A DNA stretch of 64,000 nt from Mycobacterium senriense (GCF_019668465.1 NZ_AP024828.1:2542001-2606000); one strand, 5' to 3'; counted from the first letter of the stretch, positions 46,557 through 55,426 are shown. Numbers and translations are program-made. The notes: a model not told the origin generated them from the letters alone.

Positions 46557-48103
46557 ACGGTGCCCAGGCCCTGATCAACACCCTGGTCGACGGCGGCGTC
46601 GACGTGTGTTTTGCCAACCCGGGCACCTCGGAGATGCACTTCGTCGCCGCACTGGACGCCGTGCCGCGGATGCGCGGCGTGCTGGCGTTGTTCGAGGGGG
46701 TCGCCACCGGCGCGGCCGACGGTTATGCCCGCATCGCCGATCGCCCGGCCGCGGTCCTGCTGCACTTGGGCCCCGGACTGGGCAACGGCCTGGCCAACCT
46801 GCACAACGCCCGTCGCGCGCGGGTGCCGATGATGGTCGTCGTCGGCGACCACGCCACCTATCACAAGAAGTACGACGCCCCACTGGAATCCGACATCGAC
46901 GCGCTTGCCGGCAGTGTCTCGGGGTGGGTGCGCCGAACCAGTGACGCCTCCCAGGTGTCGGCCGACGCCGTCGAGGGCATCGCGGCCAGCCGGTGGGGTT
47001 GCCAGATCTCAACGCTGATCCTGCCCGCCGACGTGTCGTGGTCCGACGGCGCCCAACTGTTCTCCAACCTGGAGGCACAGCCGACGGGCGCCGATCCGCT
47101 GCTGGCGCCCGAGGTGCTCGAGGTGCTTGGCTCCGGGGAGCCGACGGTGATCATGGTGGGCGGTGACGCCACCCGCCACGCCGGCCTGGCGGCGGCTACC
47201 CGGATCGCGGCGGCCACGGGTGCCCGCGTGCTGTGCGAGACCTTCCCGACCCGGCTGGAACGCGGCGCCGGCGTCCCCGCGGTCGACCGACTGGCGTATT
47301 TCGCCGAGGCCGCGACGGCCCAGCTGGACGGCGCCAAGCACCTGGTGCTGGCCGGCGCCAAGCCGCCGGTCTCGTTCTTCGCCTACCCGGGCATGCCCAG
47401 CGATCTGGTACCCGCCGGCTGCGAGGTGCATGTGCTCGCCGAATACAGCGGCGCGGCAGACGCTTTGATCGCACTCGCCGATCAGCTGGCACCGGGCACC
47501 GAAGCGCCGGTGGCGCCCGCATCGCGTCCCCAGCTGCCGACGGGCCCGCTGACCTCCGCGTCGGCCGCCGACGCGATCGGGGCCCTGCTGCCCGAAGCCG
47601 CGATCGTGGTCGACGAGTCGAACACCTCCGGTGTGTTGCTTTCGGGCGCGACCGCCGGTGCGCCGGCGCACGACTGGCTGACCCTGACCGGCGGGGCGAT
47701 CGGCTACGGCATCCCGGCCGCCGTGGGCGCCGCGGTGGCCGCCCCGCACCGTCCGGTGCTGTGTCTGGAATCCGATGGTTCGGCGATGTACACGATTTCG
47801 GGATTGTGGACCCAAGCCCGCGAGAACCTCAACGTGACCACCGTGCTGTACAACAACAGCGCCTACGACATCCTCCGAATCGAGCTGCAACGCGTCGGCG
47901 CCGGGTCCGCGCCCGGGCCCGAAGCGCTCGCGCTGCTCGATTTATCAGACCCCACAATAGATTTCGTGAAGCTCAGCGAGGGCATGGGTGTACCCGCGCG
48001 GCGCGTCACCACCGCCGAGGAATTGGCCGACGCGCTGCGCGACGCCTTCGCCGAACCCGGGCCGCACCTGATCGACGCCGTGGTGCCGTCAATAACGGGC
48101 TAG
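46553..48103 (+). CDS. ilvX: IlvX-like thiamine-diphosphate enzyme (Rv3509c ortholog)
   Basis: 516 aa ThDP-dependent enzyme of the acetolactate synthase/benzoylformate decarboxylase superfamily. The catalytic Glu lies in LALFEGVATGAADGYARI, and the ThDP motif is CLESDGSAMYTISGLWTQ...VLYNN, with SDG in place of GDG. Annotated as acetolactate synthase in M. tuberculosis, but the residues are closer to 2-keto acid decarboxylases. GTG 46553 overlaps the amidohydrolase stop. The pairing with an amidohydrolase suggests one pathway on a 2-keto acid. Its 3' end overlaps the convergent gene by 15 bases. Confidence 0.88.
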   Translation: MNGAQALINTLVDGGVDVCFANPGTSEMHFVAALDAVPRMRGVLALFEGVATGAADGYARIADRPAAVLLHLGPGLGNGLANLHNARRARVPMMVVVGDHATYHKKYDAPLESDIDALAGSVSGWVRRTSDASQVSADAVEGIAASRWGCQISTLILPADVSWSDGAQLFSNLEAQPTGADPLLAPEVLEVLGSGEPTVIMVGGDATRHAGLAAATRIAAATGARVLCETFPTRLERGAGVPAVDRLAYFAEAATAQLDGAKHLVLAGAKPPVSFFAYPGMPSDLVPAGCEVHVLAEYSGAADALIALADQLAPGTEAPVAPASRPQLPTGPLTSASAADAIGALLPEAAIVVDESNTSGVLLSGATAGAPAHDWLTLTGGAIGYGIPAAVGAAVAAPHRPVLCLESDGSAMYTISGLWTQARENLNVTTVLYNNSAYDILRIELQRVGAGSAPGPEALALLDLSDPTIDFVKLSEGMGVPARRVTTAEELADALRDAFAEPGPHLIDAVVPSITG

Positions 48104-48802
48104 GGTCGGCAGCCGGCTCAGCAGCCAGTCCGTCATCGTATTGACGACGTCGACGCCCGTTTCAAACGCGCCGTCCTCCGCGTCCGCCGCCAGCGCCACA
48201 CCCCACTGGCCGGACGGCGTCGGAACGATGCCGAACTGGCGGACCAGATACCCGCCATGCACGCCCGGGCCCCAACCGCCCTTCGCGGCATGGCCTTTGG
48301 CGGCGAGCCCCCACCGGTCGCCGGCGACCAGCCGTTGCATCAGGTCGATGACTTCCGCGGCGTCGCGGATGGTCGACAGCTCCGCGGCGAACCGCGCCTG
48401 GCGCTGCAGGCTCCACTGGGTTTGGCCGAAAGCGGTGAAGCCACGGCGAAGTCGCCGCGATTCGACCACCGTCGCGGTGTCACCGCCTTCGGCCACCACG
48501 CCCTGGACCCGCCGCGCCGCGTCCGTCGGCCCGCCCAGTTGCGACCACAACTGTTCGGAGGCGCGATTATCGGATTCGGTGATCGCCTTCACCACCAGCT
48601 CGCGCGAGCCCAGCCAATCCCTGCGCAGCGCCGCGATCGCCAGGGGCACCTTGATGGTCGACCATGCCACGCCCGACCACCAGCTGCCCAGGGAAAACGT
48701 TCTGTCCGACCGGGCGATCGCGACGCCGACGTTCGCCGGCGCCGCGGCGGAGAGCTGTTCGAAGCTGGCTTCCAGCGCGAGTTCGAGAGGCCGTGCGGTC
48801 AT
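48089..48802 (-). CDS. Class A beta-lactamase-like serine hydrolase
   Basis: 237 aa. It carries the class A motifs SxxK (Ser48-Thr-Ile-Lys51 in AWSTIKVPLAIAAL), SDN (Ser77-Asp-Asn79 in TESDNRASEQLW) and KGG (AAKGGWGPG near residue 173). No signal peptide or lipobox is seen, unlike true secreted beta-lactamases, and the chain is short. It is therefore probably a cytoplasmic or non-classically placed hydrolase of unknown substrate. The upstream 132 bp to the next gene hold nothing I recognise. Confidence 0.83.
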   Translation of the reverse strand: MTARPLELALEASFEQLSAAAPANVGVAIARSDRTFSLGSWWSGVAWSTIKVPLAIAALRRDWLGSRELVVKAITESDNRASEQLWSQLGGPTDAARRVQGVVAEGGDTATVVESRRLRRGFTAFGQTQWSLQRQARFAAELSTIRDAAEVIDLMQRLVAGDRWGLAAKGHAAKGGWGPGVHGGYLVRQFGIVPTPSGQWGVALAADAEDGAFETGVDVVNTMTDWLLSRLPTLARY

Positions 48803-48934
48803 GCGCTGATTTCGCTATCCGCGCGCGTAACGGCGAGGTGGGCGACCGGCGCATCCACCATCGCGTCTCCTTGTCCTTGCGGCATTTTCAGTGCGGCCCC
48901 GCGGTCATCTGCGGCGCATGCGGGGCAACGGTCG

Positions 48935-49165
48935 TCAGCCCGCCGGTGGCGGGAGCGGTGGCAGCGGCAGCCCTGGCTCCTGCGGGGGAGGAGCTTCCCA
49001 ATGTTCGGGGTCGGGCGTCTGCGGTGACCACACCAGCGGCGGCGGGGGCGGCACCGGGGGAGGCGGGGGCGGATCCGCCGTGGCGAAACCGGCACCCAGC
49101 CCGAGCGCGGCGGCGCCCAGCGTCCCGACCAGGATCGAGCCTGCGATCACTTCACGGATTTTCAT
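48935..49165 (-). CDS. Small proline-rich secreted protein
   Basis: 76 aa. Signal peptide MKIREVIAGSILVGTLGAAAL...GFATA with likely cleavage after FATA (about residue 30). The mature part is almost half proline with PPPPPPVPPPPP and PLPPLPPPA stretches, so it is extended and unlikely to be an enzyme. ATG 49165 follows a TTG one codon earlier. Family known only as mycobacterial hypothetical Pro-rich proteins. No visible tie to sterol metabolism. Confidence 0.65.
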   Translation of the reverse strand: MKIREVIAGSILVGTLGAAALGLGAGFATADPPPPPPVPPPPPLVWSPQTPDPEHWEAPPPQEPGLPLPPLPPPAG

Positions 49166-49224
49166 CAACCGCTGAGTTTACTGCCAGGACCACGCATCAG
49201 GCGGTAACGCCCGGTCCGGGGGCG

Positions 49225-50736
49225 CTACCGCTGGATCTTCCACACCGGGTCGCCGCAGTCGACGCCCTGTGCGGCCAGCTGCCGCTTCAGCACTTTGAAC
49301 GTCACCGTCCGAGGGAGTTCGGCGCTGATCCGCACGTACGACGGCCACTGTTTGGGTCCCAGGTCCGGCTGCTCGGCCAGGAAGGCGCGGAACTTCCCGT
49401 CGTCGAACTCGGTGCCCGGCGCCATCACCACCGCGGCCATCACCTGGTCGCCGACTATCGCGTCTGGCACCGGATACACCGCGACCTCGGTGATGTCGGG
49501 GTGGCGCAGCAGCACCCGTTCGATCGGGGCCGCACCGAGGTTTTCGCCGTCGACCCGCATCCAATCGCCCAGCCGCCCAGCGAAGTATGCGTAGCCGGCG
49601 TCGTCGCGGTAGGCGAGATCACCGCTGTGGTAGACCCCGCCGGCCATCCGCTCGGCCTCGGCCGCCTCGTCGTTGTAGTAACCCTCGAAACGGCCCGGCC
49701 CCGCGGTGTTGACCAGTTCGCCGACCACGCCCGGCGGGCATGACTCGCCGGTGTCGGGGTCGATGATGTCGATGCCGTCGGGAAGCGGGCCCAGTGAACC
49801 CACCGGCGTCTCGGGCGTGCGCGCGATGGCCACGCCGCCTTCGGTGGAACCGAATCCGTCCTGCACCACGCACCCGAATCTGCGCCCGAAGCGCTCGATG
49901 TCATCGGGCACGCCCTCGTTGCCGTAGACGGCGCGCAGCGGGTTGTCCGCATCGTCGGGGCGCTCGGGCGTGGCGAGCACATACGACAGCGGCTTGCCCA
50001 CGTAATTGGCGTAGGTGGCGCCGTAGCGGCGCACATCGACGATGAAGTTCGAGGCGGAGAACTTGCGCCGCAACGCCATCGAGCCCTCGCAGGCGGCCGC
50101 GACCGCCCAGCCGACCAGCACCGCGTTGGAATGAAACAGGGGCATCGACACATAGCAGACGTCGTCACGGCCCAGGTCGAAGCGCTGCGACATCGTCACG
50201 CCCGCGATCGCGACCTTGCCGTGGCTGCACTTGACCGCCTTGGGCTCACCGCTGGTGCCCGACGTGAAGATCAACATGAACAGGTCCGCCGGCGAGGCGT
50301 TCTGAAAAGAGATCGGCGCGTCGCGATGCGCGGCGATCTCGTCGGCCCACTCGGGCGAATCGGCGTTCAGATGCTCGATGTCGCCCAGCGTCTCAGCCGA
50401 CTTCGAGTCGGCCAGCACCAGTTGGCAGTCGGCCCTTGCGATGTCGCGTTGCAGCGCCTCGCCGCGGCGCACCGGGTTGAGCCCCACCGGCACGATCCCC
50501 GACATACCCGCCGCCGCCAGCACCGCCGAGAAGAACGGAGTGTTCTCCAGCAGCACGCCGACATGCGGCGGCCGGCCCGGGTCGAGCCGCGCACGTAACG
50601 CCGCGGCAATGGCGGCACCATGCTGCAGGTGATCGCGCCAGCTGGTGAACGAGTCCTCGAAGTAGATACCCCGGTCGTCGATCTCGGTCAGCGGCGCCAG
50701 CAGCTTGGTGACCGTCAGGTCATCGGTGAGATCCAT
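49225..50736 (-). CDS. fadD17: FadD17, C24 steroid acyl-CoA ligase
   Basis: 503 aa ANL ligase, ortholog of Rv3506 (502 aa), active on C24 and shorter steroid side-chain acids. AMP loop LIFTSGTSGEPKAVKCSHG, adenylation motif QDGFGSTEGGVAI, and YHSGDLAYRDDAGYAYFAGRL. The catalytic C-terminal region reads TVTFKVLKRQLAAQG. Start ATG at 50736. Last gene of fadE26-fadE27-fadD17, 5 bp after fadE27. Confidence 0.94.
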   Translation of the reverse strand: MDLTDDLTVTKLLAPLTEIDDRGIYFEDSFTSWRDHLQHGAAIAAALRARLDPGRPPHVGVLLENTPFFSAVLAAAGMSGIVPVGLNPVRRGEALQRDIARADCQLVLADSKSAETLGDIEHLNADSPEWADEIAAHRDAPISFQNASPADLFMLIFTSGTSGEPKAVKCSHGKVAIAGVTMSQRFDLGRDDVCYVSMPLFHSNAVLVGWAVAAACEGSMALRRKFSASNFIVDVRRYGATYANYVGKPLSYVLATPERPDDADNPLRAVYGNEGVPDDIERFGRRFGCVVQDGFGSTEGGVAIARTPETPVGSLGPLPDGIDIIDPDTGESCPPGVVGELVNTAGPGRFEGYYNDEAAEAERMAGGVYHSGDLAYRDDAGYAYFAGRLGDWMRVDGENLGAAPIERVLLRHPDITEVAVYPVPDAIVGDQVMAAVVMAPGTEFDDGKFRAFLAEQPDLGPKQWPSYVRISAELPRTVTFKVLKRQLAAQGVDCGDPVWKIQR

Positions 50737-50741
50737 TGCGC

Positions 50742-51839
50742 CTAAGCGGGCGTCTCGGCCAGCTCCCGGCCGATCCGGCGCAGCTGCCCGGTGGCACCGC
50801 CCAGGGCGAACTCGATCTCCTTGGCGGCCAGGAAGTAGCGGTGCGCGGGGTGATCGGTGTCGACGCCGACGCCGCCGTGCACGTGCACGATGGTGTGCGC
50901 CACCCGATGACCGGCGTCCGCCGCCCAGAACGCCGCACTGGCGACATCGATCTCGGCCGGAATGTCCTCCGACACCCGCCAGGCCGCCTGCGTGAGCGTG
51001 AGCCGCAGCCCCTTCACGTCGATGTAGCCGTCGGCCAGTCGCTGCGACACCGCCTGGAAGCTGCCGATCGGACGGTCGAACTGCTCACGCTCGCGCGCGT
51101 ATTCGGCCGTCATCTGCAGGCCCCGCTCGAGCACCCCGAGCTGGAAAGCGCTGCGGCCCAACGTGCCCAGCGTGCCGAGCCACGTCGCGACCTCGGCGCC
51201 GCCGACCTTGCGGCCCCCGTCCACCTCGGTCCCGTCCAGGACCAGGTGTCCGACGCTGCCCAGGCCGGTGGTTTCCAGTGCGGTCACCGTGACGCCGGGG
51301 TCGTCGGCCGCGACCAGGAAAACCGCAGTGCCGGAGTCTGTTTCGGCGGGCACAAGGAACGCGTCGGCAACCGGGCCGAAGCCGACCTGGGTGCGGGTGC
51401 CGGTCAGTCGGTAGCCGCCGCCGGCGCTGGTCGCCTGCACGGGGCCGTCGCCCATCTCGCCGTCGAGGGCGACGGCGAGCGTCTTCTCACCGTTGACCGC
51501 GGGCACGCCCCAGCTTTGTTGCAGCTCTTCGGAGCCGAATCGGGCCAGCGCCCCGGCGCCCAGCACCACCGACTCCAGGTAGGGCACCGCGGCCAGCTGG
51601 TGGCCCAGCGCAACCAGGATCGCGATCTGCTCGAGCGCGCCGAAGCCGTCGCCGCCCAGCGATGAAGCCGAGGCGCTGGACAGGATGCCGGCGTCGATCA
51701 GCTTGCGCCACAGGTCGCGGTCGAACCGCTGATCGAGCCCGTCGAGCTCACGCTGGTGTCCGGGGGTGCATATCGAGTCCACGATGGTGTCGACCAGGTT
51801 GCCGAGGTCGTTCGCCGCTTCGGTGGTGGTGAAATCCAT
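50742..51839 (-). CDS. fadE27: FadE27 (ChsE5), acyl-CoA dehydrogenase subunit
   Basis: 365 aa, partner subunit of the heterotetrameric ChsE4-ChsE5 acyl-CoA dehydrogenase acting on the C26/C24 steroid CoA. It ends with VHVHGGVGVDTDHPAHRYF, the same partner-subunit motif as FadE28. ATG 51839 (MDFTTTEAANDLG) is chosen; the frame extends upstream into fadE26 without conservation. Ortholog of Rv3505. Confidence 0.94.
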   Translation of the reverse strand: MDFTTTEAANDLGNLVDTIVDSICTPGHQRELDGLDQRFDRDLWRKLIDAGILSSASASSLGGDGFGALEQIAILVALGHQLAAVPYLESVVLGAGALARFGSEELQQSWGVPAVNGEKTLAVALDGEMGDGPVQATSAGGGYRLTGTRTQVGFGPVADAFLVPAETDSGTAVFLVAADDPGVTVTALETTGLGSVGHLVLDGTEVDGGRKVGGAEVATWLGTLGTLGRSAFQLGVLERGLQMTAEYAREREQFDRPIGSFQAVSQRLADGYIDVKGLRLTLTQAAWRVSEDIPAEIDVASAAFWAADAGHRVAHTIVHVHGGVGVDTDHPAHRYFLAAKEIEFALGGATGQLRRIGRELAETPA

Positions 51840-51868
51840 GAACGTCCGTCCTTCTATTCCGTAGCGGC

Positions 51869-53047
51869 TCAGCGGTTCCGGGGCAGGCCGAGGGCGACCA
51901 TGCCGATGATGTCGCGCTGCACTTCGTTGGTGCCGCCGCCGAAGGTCAGGATCAGGCAGGCCCGGTGCATCCGTTCGACCCGGCCTGACAGCTTCGAACC
52001 CGGCGAGTTCTGGCGCACCGTCGCGGCGGTCCCCAGCACCTCCATCAGCAGCCGGTAGGCCTCGGTGGCGAGCTCGGTGCCGTATACCTTGGCCGCCGAC
52101 GCGTCGGCGGGCGACAGCGCTTCGTCTGCCGCCGAGGCGAGTTCCCAGTTGATCAGCTTGAGCACTTCGGCCTTGGCGTGCACGCGGGCCAGGTTGATCT
52201 GCACCCATTCCGAGTCGATCAGCCGGGCGCCGCCGGCGTCCTTGGTGTTCTGCGCCCATTCGCGAACCTCGCGCAGGGCCAGGAAGATCGGTTGCGGCGA
52301 GACCAGCGCGACCCGCTCGTGGTTGAGCTGGTTGGTCACCAGTTTCCAGCCGCCGTTCTCCTCGCCGACCAGGTTGGTCACCGGGACGCGGACATCGGAG
52401 TAGTAGGTGGCGCTGGTGTCCACGCCGGCCATGGTGTGCACCGGCGTCCAGGAGAATCCTTCGGCGGTCGTGGGCACGGTCAGCATCGAAATGCCACGGT
52501 GCTTCTTGGCCTCGGGGTTGGTACGCACCGCCAGCCACACCCAGTCCGCATAGGCGATCAGGCTGGTCCACATCTTCTGGCCGTTGATGACGTAGTCGTC
52601 ACCGTCGCGCACCGCCGTGGTGCGCAGGTTGGCCAGGTCGGTGCCGGCGCCAGGCTCGGAGTAGCCGATGGAGAAGTGCAGTTCACCGGCGGCGATCTTG
52701 GGCAGGAAGAACTTCTTCTGTTCCTCGGTGCCGAACGCCATGATCGTCGGCGCCACGCTGTTGATGGTCAGGAACGGCACCGGCACGCCGGCGATGGCGG
52801 CCTCGTCGGTGAAGATCAGCGAGTCCATCGGGGAGCGGTCCTGGCCGCCGTACTCCTTGGGCCAGTTCAGGGTGAGCCACCCGTCCTTGCCCATCTGCGC
52901 GACGGTGTCGCGGTATGCGGTGCCGGTGCCGACCTCGCCCTGCGTCGACGTCAGCGCCTCCCGGCGCTCGGGGGTCATCAGCTCGGTGAAGTACGACCGC
53001 AGCTCGCGACGCAGCTCCTCTTGTTCCGGGGTGTAACTGATACGCAT
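51869..53047 (-). CDS. fadE26: FadE26 (ChsE4), acyl-CoA dehydrogenase subunit
   Basis: 392 aa, the second subunit of ChsE4-ChsE5. GYSEPGAGTDLANLRTTAV in the middle domain and the C-terminal ILTFGGGTNEVQRDIIG motif, the counterpart of FadE29. ATG 53047 gives the conserved start MRISYTPEQEELRRELRSYF; the frame upstream to 53110 is not conserved and approaches the operator. Ortholog of Rv3504. Confidence 0.95.
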   Translation of the reverse strand: MRISYTPEQEELRRELRSYFTELMTPERREALTSTQGEVGTGTAYRDTVAQMGKDGWLTLNWPKEYGGQDRSPMDSLIFTDEAAIAGVPVPFLTINSVAPTIMAFGTEEQKKFFLPKIAAGELHFSIGYSEPGAGTDLANLRTTAVRDGDDYVINGQKMWTSLIAYADWVWLAVRTNPEAKKHRGISMLTVPTTAEGFSWTPVHTMAGVDTSATYYSDVRVPVTNLVGEENGGWKLVTNQLNHERVALVSPQPIFLALREVREWAQNTKDAGGARLIDSEWVQINLARVHAKAEVLKLINWELASAADEALSPADASAAKVYGTELATEAYRLLMEVLGTAATVRQNSPGSKLSGRVERMHRACLILTFGGGTNEVQRDIIGMVALGLPRNR

Positions 53048-53134
53048 TTCGGCCGTCCTTGAGGTTACGTTCGGAGTAACAAGCCTCGTCACAGGCTGCA
53101 GCTCGACCAACGGCTACCCGTTCGCCTCCCCGGT

Positions 53135-53148
53135 TGTAACACGTTCTA
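53135..53148. promoter_or_regulatory. KstR operator between fadE26 and fdxD
   Basis: TGTAACACGTTCTA fits TnnAACnnGTTnnA. It is 87 bp from the fadE26 start and 107 bp from the fdxD start, so it controls the divergent fadE26-fadE27-fadD17 and fdxD-hsd4A(-mce4) transcripts. Confidence 0.88.
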
Positions 53149-53255
53149 GTCTGGGAATCCAGCGACCGTTTCGCCAGAGGTGTCGGGGCCCTATGGTGGA
53201 CCTACATACTGATGAGGCGTGTCCTGCGGTGAAGGCCAGGTTCAAGGAGGGTGCT

Positions 53256-53447
53256 GTGCGGGTGATCGTGGACCGTGACCGGTGCGAAGGTAACGCGGTG
53301 TGCTTGGGAATTGCGCCAGATATCTTCGACCTGGACGACGAGGACTACGCCGTGGTGAAGCTCGACCCGATTCCCGCCGATCAGGAGCAACTGGCCGAGC
53401 AGGCGATCGCCGAATGCCCGCGCGCGGCACTTCAGCGCGGCGACTAA
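53256..53447 (+). CDS. fdxD: FdxD, 3Fe-4S ferredoxin
   Basis: 63 aa, the exact length of Rv3503c. Cluster ligands Cys10, Cys16 and Cys54, with Asn13 at the position of the fourth ligand (CEGNAVC), so a 3Fe-4S cluster is expected. Likely electron donor to a P450 such as CYP125 or CYP142. The start is GTG 53256, fixed by the AAGGAGGG ribosome-binding site at 53244-53251; an upstream in-frame ATG at 53193 has no such site. Confidence 0.94.
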   Translation: MRVIVDRDRCEGNAVCLGIAPDIFDLDDEDYAVVKLDPIPADQEQLAEQAIAECPRAALQRGD

Positions 53448-53492
53448 TCCGAGCCCAGAGCGCGTAAATCCGAAACTAGAGGTATTCATAAA

Positions 53493-54407
53493 TTGACTAG
53501 CAGCGCGAACGCGACCGATCTCTCCGGAAAGGTCGCGGTGGTGACCGGTGCGGCCGCGGGCCTGGGACGCGCCGAGGCGCTCGGCCTGGCACGCCAGGGC
53601 GCGACCGTCGTCGTCAACGACATCGCCGCGGCGTTGGACGCCTCCGACGTCATCGACGAAATCAACTCCGCCGGTTCGAAGGCCGTCGCGGTGGCCGGCG
53701 ACATCAGCGAACGCGCCACCGCCGACGAACTGGTTGCTCAGGCCGACTCGCTGGGTGGCCTCGACATCGTGGTCAACAACGCCGGGATCACCCGCGACCG
53801 GATGCTGTTCAACATGTCCGACGAGGAGTGGGATCTGGTCATTGCCGTGCACCTGCGTGGGCACTTCCTGCTGACCCGCAACGCGGCGACCTACTGGCGC
53901 GCCAAGGCCAAGGACGCCGGCGGCCAGGTCTTCGGGCGCATCGTCAACACCGCGTCGGAAGCCGGCCTGGTCGGACCGGTCGGGCAGGCGAACTACGGCG
54001 CCGCCAAGGCGGGCATCATCTCGCTCACCCTCACGGCCGCACGGGCGCTGGGCCGCTACGGGGTGTGTGCCAACGCCATCTGCCCCCGCGCGCGCACCGC
54101 GATGACCGCCGACGTGTTCGGCGACGCACCCGAGGTGGAAGCGGGCGGCGTCGACCCGTTGTCGCCCGAGCACGTGGTCAGTCTGGTGAAGTTCCTGTCG
54201 TCCCCGGCGGCCGCCGAGGTGAACGGACAGGTGTTCATCGTCTACGGTCCACAGGTGACATTGGTCGCCGCGCCGACCGTGGAGCGGAAATTCAGCGCCG
54301 ACGGCGTCGCCTGGGACCCCGCTCAGCTGAGTTCGACGCTCCAGGATTACTTTGCTGGCCGTGATCCTGAGCACAATTTCTCGGCCGGCGCGCTGATGGA
54401 GCAATAG
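53493..54407 (+). CDS. hsd4A: Hsd4A, steroid beta-hydroxyacyl-CoA / 17-beta-hydroxysteroid dehydrogenase
   Basis: 304 aa SDR, ortholog of Rv3502c. Cofactor loop TGAAAGLGRAEA, NNAGITRDRML and active site YGAAKAG. Characterised Hsd4A enzymes oxidise the 22-hydroxy steroid CoA of the side chain and act on 17-beta-hydroxysteroids. The start is TTG 53493 (MTSSANATDLSGKVAVV) with a weak ribosome-binding site (AGAGGT). Paralog of the SDR at 12613. Followed by 235 bp before yrbE4A. Confidence 0.92.
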   Translation: MTSSANATDLSGKVAVVTGAAAGLGRAEALGLARQGATVVVNDIAAALDASDVIDEINSAGSKAVAVAGDISERATADELVAQADSLGGLDIVVNNAGITRDRMLFNMSDEEWDLVIAVHLRGHFLLTRNAATYWRAKAKDAGGQVFGRIVNTASEAGLVGPVGQANYGAAKAGIISLTLTAARALGRYGVCANAICPRARTAMTADVFGDAPEVEAGGVDPLSPEHVVSLVKFLSSPAAAEVNGQVFIVYGPQVTLVAAPTVERKFSADGVAWDPAQLSSTLQDYFAGRDPEHNFSAGALMEQ

Positions 54408-54443
54408 CCGTAAAAGGCTGGTTGATCGGGGGGAATCGCCAGG

Positions 54444-54457
54444 TAGAACATGTGTCA
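54444..54457. promoter_or_regulatory. Degenerate KstR-like site upstream of mce4
   Basis: TAGAACATGTGTCA matches TnnAACnnGTTnnA except for one base of the GTT half. Overlapping it is an inverted repeat GTGTCA-GTT-TGACAC at 54452-54466. It lies in the 235-bp hsd4A-yrbE4A spacer, which otherwise holds nothing recognisable. It could give the mce4 genes their own weaker KstR control or bind another regulator. Confidence 0.45.
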
Positions 54458-54642
54458 GTTTGACACGTGACAAGTGGGCCTGACCTGGCGAATTAACGGT
54501 TCGGATAAGAAGTGCTTTTCATTGACATGGCGAACTTGTTCTGAGTTAATATGATCCGGCTCACACCGAGCCACATGCGACCGTAGACGACGCAAAGGCC
54601 ACACATAGACTTCGCCGAGACCAAACCAAGGGGGGAACCGCG

Positions 54643-55407
54643 TTGAGGGAACAACTTGCGGTTCCCGCCCGCGCCGTCGGCGGATTTTTCGAAATGATGT
54701 TGGATACCGGCCGGGCAGCGTTTCGCCGGCCTTTTCAATTCGGTGAGTTCCTCGACCAGACGTGGATGATCGCGCGCGTGTCGCTGGTCCCCACGCTGCT
54801 GGTGTCCATCCCGTTCACCGTGTTGGTGGCCTTCACGCTCAACATCCTGCTGCGCGAGATCGGCGCCGCCGACCTGTCCGGCGCCGGGACGGCATTCGGC
54901 ACCGTCACGCAGCTGGGGCCGGTGGTGACCGTGCTCGTCGTGGCCGGCGCCGGTGCCACCGCGATCTGCGCTGACCTCGGCGCCCGCACCATCCGCGAAG
55001 AGATCGACGCGATGCGGGTGCTCGGCATCGACCCGATCCAGCGGCTGGTCGTGCCCCGCGTGCTGGCCTCCACGGTGGTGGCCCTGCTGCTCAACGGATT
55101 GGTGTGCGCCATCGGCCTTTCCGGTGGCTATGTGTTCTCCGTCTTTTTGCAGGGCGTCAACCCCGGCGCGTTCATCAACGGGTTGACGGTGCTGACCGGC
55201 CTGCGCGAGCTGGTGCTGGCCGAAGTCAAGGCGCTGCTGTTCGGCGTGATGGCCGGCATGGTGGGCTGCTACCGCGGCCTGACGGTCAAGGGTGGGCCCA
55301 AGGGCGTCGGCAACGCGGTCAACGAAACCGTGGTCTACGCCTTTATCTGTCTGTTCGTGATCAACGTGGTGATGACCGCCATCGGCGTGCGGATCTCGGC
55401 AAAGTGA
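54643..55407 (+). CDS. yrbE4A: YrbE4A, Mce4 permease subunit
   Basis: 254 aa MlaE-family permease, the exact length of Rv3501c. About five to six hydrophobic segments and the MlaE signature region ADLGARTIREEIDAMRVLGIDP, which contacts the MceG ATPase. With YrbE4B it forms the inner-membrane pore of the cholesterol importer. The start is TTG 54643, preceded by AAGGGGGGAA. First gene of the mce4 operon. Confidence 0.95.
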   Translation: MREQLAVPARAVGGFFEMMLDTGRAAFRRPFQFGEFLDQTWMIARVSLVPTLLVSIPFTVLVAFTLNILLREIGAADLSGAGTAFGTVTQLGPVVTVLVVAGAGATAICADLGARTIREEIDAMRVLGIDPIQRLVVPRVLASTVVALLLNGLVCAIGLSGGYVFSVFLQGVNPGAFINGLTVLTGLRELVLAEVKALLFGVMAGMVGCYRGLTVKGGPKGVGNAVNETVVYAFICLFVINVVMTAIGVRISAK

Positions 55408-55426
55408 TGGGACGGGTGCGCACGCC

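Noticed and set aside
44993..48103. 1036-codon + strand frame
   Set aside because: It runs out of frame through the kinase-like gene and the amidohydrolase and only becomes the ThDP enzyme from 46553. The upstream part is Arg/Ala-rich shadow sequence.
53193..53255. Longer fdxD starting at 53193
   Set aside because: The good ribosome-binding site AAGGAGGG precedes the GTG at 53256, and the resulting 63 residues match the known ferredoxin length.
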